Assembly: GCA_902800305.1 (NCBI GenBank)
Contig: CADCDP010000002.1
Span: forward strand, 62,001-126,000
Length of the DNA: 64,000 nt
Direction: 5' to 3'
Source of the DNA: an uncultured Bacteroidales bacterium
Lineage (GTDB): Bacteria > Bacteroidota > Bacteroidia > Bacteroidales > Bacteroidaceae
In this document: positions 60,593 through 64,000 of the stretch, piece by piece
Layout of the letters: each line of letters opens with the position of its first letter
Numbering within the stretch: the first letter of the stretch is position 1
Program-made: the position numbers and the translations under genes
Notes under the pieces: model-generated
Databases searched by the model: none
What the model saw: only the letters and a program-made list of their open reading frames with translations
What the model was told of the DNA's origin: nothing

Positions 60593-61353
60593 TTTTAACG
60601 GTTGTCATACCAGCTTATAATGTGAAAAACTATCTGCAGACATGTGTGGAAAGTGTGGACGCATTTCCTATAAGGGAAAAAGAAATCATCATTATAGATG
60701 ATGGTTGTACGGATGGAACGTTTGATGATTGTGATAGTTGGATGAAGAGTTTGAAAACACCTTGTCGTGTTATACATCAACCAAATAGAGGGGTGAGTGC
60801 AGCACGTAATGAAGGGATGGCAATGGCAAAAGGTGAATGGCTATGGTTTGTGGATGCAGATGATGTGATTGATTCCGATATAGTTCTGAGTGAAAGCGAT
60901 TTCCAAAATGCAAACTTTGTTATTACAGGTTTTGTGTGGAAAGAGAAAGGAGAAGAGAACCGCTTTGGGGCGTATGCTAATGAAATTCCATATAATCTAT
61001 GGAGATGTTGGTTCCGGAGAAGCATTGTGGATGAGTTGCAATTGAGGTTCTCTGAGAATAGGAAGTATGCTGAAGATCAAGAATTTATTTTGAAATATCT
61101 GATTTTAGGTAATCAAAAGTATGATTTGCGGAGAAAGACATATCCCATAAAATATCCCGTATATCATTATACGATGCGGGAAAATTCAGCTATGACTAGA
61201 AAGGGAACAAAGGCCAAACAAATAGAAGATGTACGGAATGTACTATTCATGTTGATGATATTGGCGATAAAACAGGGAATGATTTTATCTCCGTGGGTGT
61301 TTGGTGAGTTGAAAAGGATAGCGAAAACATTGTATATAACGATAAAACGATGA
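60589..61353 (+). CDS. GT2-family glycosyltransferase
   Basis: 254 residues. The true start is the ATG of the ATGA overlap; the open frame extends upstream in a shadow frame and is not used. ILTVVIPAYNVKNYLQTCVESV, IIDDGCTDGTFDDC and FVDADDVIDSD are the motifs. YAEDQEFILKYLILG is the acceptor-side segment. It shows the compact plan shared with 61350 and overlaps that gene by ATGA (61350-61353). Confidence 0.9.
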   Translation: MILTVVIPAYNVKNYLQTCVESVDAFPIREKEIIIIDDGCTDGTFDDCDSWMKSLKTPCRVIHQPNRGVSAARNEGMAMAKGEWLWFVDADDVIDSDIVLSESDFQNANFVITGFVWKEKGEENRFGAYANEIPYNLWRCWFRRSIVDELQLRFSENRKYAEDQEFILKYLILGNQKYDLRRKTYPIKYPVYHYTMRENSAMTRKGTKAKQIEDVRNVLFMLMILAIKQGMILSPWVFGELKRIAKTLYITIKR

Positions 61354-62306
61354 GATTGAGCATTATTATCCCTGTGTATAATGTGGAACAATGGATAGGG
61401 CGTTGTTTGGAATCCTGTCTGAAGCAAGGGCTTTCTGATAACGATTACGAACTCATTGTTGTAAATGATGGAACTCAGGATCGTTCGATGGATGTGGTGG
61501 AAGAATATTGTCAGAAAGTTTCTAATATAGTTGTCGTCAATCAGGAGAACAAAGGGTTAAGTGTTGCTCGAAATGCCGGATTGTCGGTTGCTCAGGGGAA
61601 TTATATATGGTTTGTGGATAGTGATGATATGCTGGAAGAAGGATATGGTGCTCAATTATTGACAATAGCAGAAGAACAAGATTTAGATGTGTTGTGTTTT
61701 GGCCTCAATTTGTTTTATTCAGATGGGCGAAAAGAACCATACGAAATTTATTGTAAGGGAGGACAGCAAGTGCGTTTGGGTAGGGATTTTATTTGTAGCG
61801 TAGGAATGCCACCTGCAGCTTGGTGTGCATTGTATCGAAGGAATTTTCTGTTAAGAGAAGAATTGAATTTCTATCCTGATATCTACCATGAGGATATGGA
61901 ATTTACTCCTCGTGCTTACGCTCTTGCTCAACGTATATCATACGTTCCTTATCATGTGTATAATTATGCACAAAGAGAAGGCTCCATCATGAAATCGACG
62001 AGTAAAGCAACAAAGAAAGCGAAAGATTTGTTGATAGTATGCGACTCTTTATATGATTTTGCTGGTAGAAGGCTCAAAGAACATGGTGACGCATATTATT
62101 GTATGCTGGATAAGATAGCTTTTTCTTTTTCTCAATCGCTACGAAATTATTCAAAAGGAAGCCTTTCTGTAAGTGAATATAAGAATAAGCCCTATTACCC
62201 ATTGAAATATAGTAAAAATCTTCAAAGGAAGGAAAAACTGAAATATCAGCTCATTAATTTTTCCATACCTTTATATCTTTTCGTATATAAATTGATAAAA
62301 ATTTAA
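61350..62306 (+). CDS. GT2-family glycosyltransferase
   Basis: 318 residues, coupled by ATGA to the previous GT2. LSIIIPVYNVEQWIGRCLESCL, VVNDGTQDRSMDVV and FVDSDDMLEEG give the fold and metal site, and YHEDMEFTPRAYALAQRISYV the late motif. The C-terminal tail is helical. Tandem GT2 genes of this type often build consecutive linkages of one repeat unit. Confidence 0.9.
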   Translation: MRLSIIIPVYNVEQWIGRCLESCLKQGLSDNDYELIVVNDGTQDRSMDVVEEYCQKVSNIVVVNQENKGLSVARNAGLSVAQGNYIWFVDSDDMLEEGYGAQLLTIAEEQDLDVLCFGLNLFYSDGRKEPYEIYCKGGQQVRLGRDFICSVGMPPAAWCALYRRNFLLREELNFYPDIYHEDMEFTPRAYALAQRISYVPYHVYNYAQREGSIMKSTSKATKKAKDLLIVCDSLYDFAGRRLKEHGDAYYCMLDKIAFSFSQSLRNYSKGSLSVSEYKNKPYYPLKYSKNLQRKEKLKYQLINFSIPLYLFVYKLIKI

Positions 62307-62312
62307 GATAAT

Positions 62313-63563
62313 ATGTTGGTTACATACTTAAAAGAGAATAAGATATATGTCTTATTGGCAGCAATGATTTTGTTGAGTGTCTTTGCTGTGACAACATACG
62401 GACAATATACTTATTATGGTGCGATGGCACTCATTATGATTCAGAGCATACGGAAAAAAGATTCAATAGAAAGTCTATTTCCTGTATTATTGCTATGGCT
62501 TTTGGTGTGTTCATTGGTGAATGGGGTATTTGATTGGCGATATTTTGCTTTTATATTGGTATTAGGATGTGCTTCCCCGATGTTTTCTTCATACGAGGGG
62601 TATTTATATAGGAGTAAAGTGTTGTTTGCTATCTGTATGGTTTTACCTATTGTGACCATATTGAATCTATACGCATATCATGCGGGAATCAATTATTTTA
62701 TATTGATAAATTACAATGTTTCAGACTTGAATTTTTCGGGCTTCTTGTATCACCCGATGTGGCTGAGTGCTATCAATGGAGCATCAAATGTGTCGTTATT
62801 ATATCTTTTTTATAAAATGAAGGGATCCCAGTGGTTTATAAAATATGGTATATTAATGTTGCTGCTTGCTTCCGTTTATTTGTCTGTGGTCGCCGCATCT
62901 CGAAGTGCCTTGGCAGCTTCGTTGATAGCAATGGCATCTATGGTTTATTTTTATTCCAATACAGGAGGAAAGTTTATACGCAATGGTGTTATTGTGGCCA
63001 TTCTTGTTTCGTTACTATTGCCCTATTATCAAAGTGGTGGCGAGCAGATGCAAAAGAAAATGGACGATGTTGAGACAGGAGGAAATTCACGTCGAGACAA
63101 GTGGAATGCTCGTGTTGATGAGTTTGAGAGTTCGCCTCTTTTTGGAATCGGTTTTGCTACCGCACACGATGAGTGGGGAAACTTGATGACAGGAACCGTG
63201 GAAACAGGAAGTGGGTGGCTTACGATTCTTTCTCAATCAGGATTGATCGGAGCATTTATTATGTTTCTTATATTGAGAAGGGTTTATGTCCCAATTGAAG
63301 AGATAAGGGAAAAACGAGGGCTGTTGGTGATATTCGGGTGTGAATTGATCTATCTTTTTATGCACTCATGTTTCGAAGGCTACATTTATACAGCGGGGTA
63401 TTGCCCGTGTTTGTTTTTCTGGTTGGTCGTAGGTTTCTTCTATGAATATAATAAATATGGGTTGCCTATCGAAACGGTAGAAGAGGACGAAGAAGATGAA
63501 GATGAGGTAGAAGAGGACGAAGAGTTGTATGAAGAAGTGGATGCGGATTTTTTGCCATCATAA
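62313..63563 (+). CDS. Wzy-like polysaccharide polymerase / O-antigen ligase family membrane protein
   Basis: 416 residues. About ten to eleven transmembrane helices lie between residues 10 and 385. The large periplasmic loop has RRDKWNARVDEFESSPLFGIGFATAHDEWG, the Wzy_C-like H-x-E/D region with ESG-like ETGSGWLTILSQSGLIGAFI. The C-terminus is a striking acidic tail (about 391-412, mostly Glu and Asp). Such proteins join lipid-linked repeat units in the periplasm. Its co-occurrence with a Wzm/Wzt exporter is unexpected, and no Wzx flippase is seen in the window. Confidence 0.82.
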   Translation: MLVTYLKENKIYVLLAAMILLSVFAVTTYGQYTYYGAMALIMIQSIRKKDSIESLFPVLLLWLLVCSLVNGVFDWRYFAFILVLGCASPMFSSYEGYLYRSKVLFAICMVLPIVTILNLYAYHAGINYFILINYNVSDLNFSGFLYHPMWLSAINGASNVSLLYLFYKMKGSQWFIKYGILMLLLASVYLSVVAASRSALAASLIAMASMVYFYSNTGGKFIRNGVIVAILVSLLLPYYQSGGEQMQKKMDDVETGGNSRRDKWNARVDEFESSPLFGIGFATAHDEWGNLMTGTVETGSGWLTILSQSGLIGAFIMFLILRRVYVPIEEIREKRGLLVIFGCELIYLFMHSCFEGYIYTAGYCPCLFFWLVVGFFYEYNKYGLPIETVEEDEEDEDEVEEDEELYEEVDADFLPS

Positions 63564-63597
63564 CCTTTCGACGATTTGACTGTCTGAAGTTTCAGCC

Positions 63598-64000
63598 ATG
63601 AATTTGTTGCTTTTCCAGAATTGTATTTCTCCCCATCAGATGCCATACATCAAAGAATTGAAGTCTTTTGATGGTGTGGATGATGTAATGGTGGTGGCGC
63701 CTGTTGCGAACTTGAGCGACAGAAAGGAAATGGGGTGGAATGTCTGTTGGGGGCAAGATGATGGAGTGGCTGTTTATGTGTCCCCTTCTGATTCGGAAGT
63801 GCAGACGATATTAAGTCAATATGATGGTCGTGACACATGGTGCTTTTTTTCAGGGATTCGTGCTTTCCCAGAGGTGTTCAGGTGGTTTAAGATGTCGATA
63901 GGCAAGGCTGTGAAGCGAGGAATCATTACGGAGCCACCTTACTTGTATGCTCACCCATTATGGCAACATGCTATACGCTTTGCTATCAAAGATTTAAAGT
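63598..64000 (+). CDS. glycosyltransferase, cut by the right window edge
   Basis: The frame from ATG 63598 stays open for 134 codons to the edge. MNLLLFQNCISPHQMPYIKEL is a GT4-like N-terminus (GT-B fold), with VMVVAPVANLSDRKEMGWNV and TWCFFSGIRAFPEVFRWFKM. It continues the capsule locus, 34 nt after the polymerase gene. The donor domain lies outside the window, so the family is only suggested. Confidence 0.7.
   Translation, partial: MNLLLFQNCISPHQMPYIKELKSFDGVDDVMVVAPVANLSDRKEMGWNVCWGQDDGVAVYVSPSDSEVQTILSQYDGRDTWCFFSGIRAFPEVFRWFKMSIGKAVKRGIITEPPYLYAHPLWQHAIRFAIKDLK

Overview
The window looks like chromosomal DNA of a Bacteroidales bacterium, most probably a Prevotella-type member of the Prevotellaceae. 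This is an inference from three things: recurrent Bacteroidetes promoters (TTTG, 19-20 nt, TAnnTTTG), weak Shine-Dalgarno signals, and a UpxY-type antiterminator at the head of a polysaccharide locus. I could not run database searches. Family names rest on motifs read directly from the translations.

Bases 1-27,000 are a relatively G+C-rich block of housekeeping and accessory genes. In order: a secreted low-complexity protein; RNase HII; a KduD-type dehydrogenase; an outer-membrane barrel; DusB; a 53-residue rubredoxin; rubrerythrin; a non-coding stretch with a strong promoter and a candidate structured RNA; a short pRiA4b-ORF3-like gene; a type I restriction-modification operon (hsdM-hsdS-small ORF-hsdR) whose hsdM is frameshifted near its end at a run of seven A; a phosphodiesterase; a small secreted protein; a TonB-dependent receptor; Hsp20; MutS; a predicted pseudokinase; inositol-phosphate synthase; a YitT protein; RecA; a carboxynorspermidine-synthase-like enzyme; and RNase HI with a viroplasmin domain.

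From about 27,040 to the window end the sequence becomes visibly more A+T-rich. It forms one long rightward polysaccharide locus of more than 30 genes. It opens with a consensus promoter, a roughly 170-nt leader and UpxY. Export genes follow: an OPX lipoprotein, a Wzc-type tyrosine autokinase with an eleven-fold Tyr-Gly tail, and a Wzm/Wzt ABC exporter. Behind these are many glycosyltransferases (mostly GT2, with GT4-, GT8-, GT10- and GT61-like members), a TagF-like polyol-phosphate transferase, three LbH acyltransferases, four acyltransferase-3 membrane proteins, an AlgI/AlgJ-like O-acetylation pair and a Wzy-like polymerase. No sugar-nucleotide synthesis gene, Wzx flippase or initiating phosphoglycosyl transferase lies inside the window. 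The locus may continue past the right edge, where a glycosyltransferase is cut off.

The gene ends and gaps carry several families of intergenic repeats. Family A is a 105-bp hairpin with 36-bp arms. Family B has 45-bp arms that are perfectly inverted in one copy. A third family is a tandem array with an exact 23-bp period, seen at two loci about 40 kb apart. There is also an A+T-rich island bounded by 31-bp inverted repeats. Arms of families A and B form the stop codons or last residues of several genes. Two nearly identical family A copies bracket a single glycosyltransferase gene. No tRNA, rRNA, CRISPR array, transposase or integrase gene was recognised.
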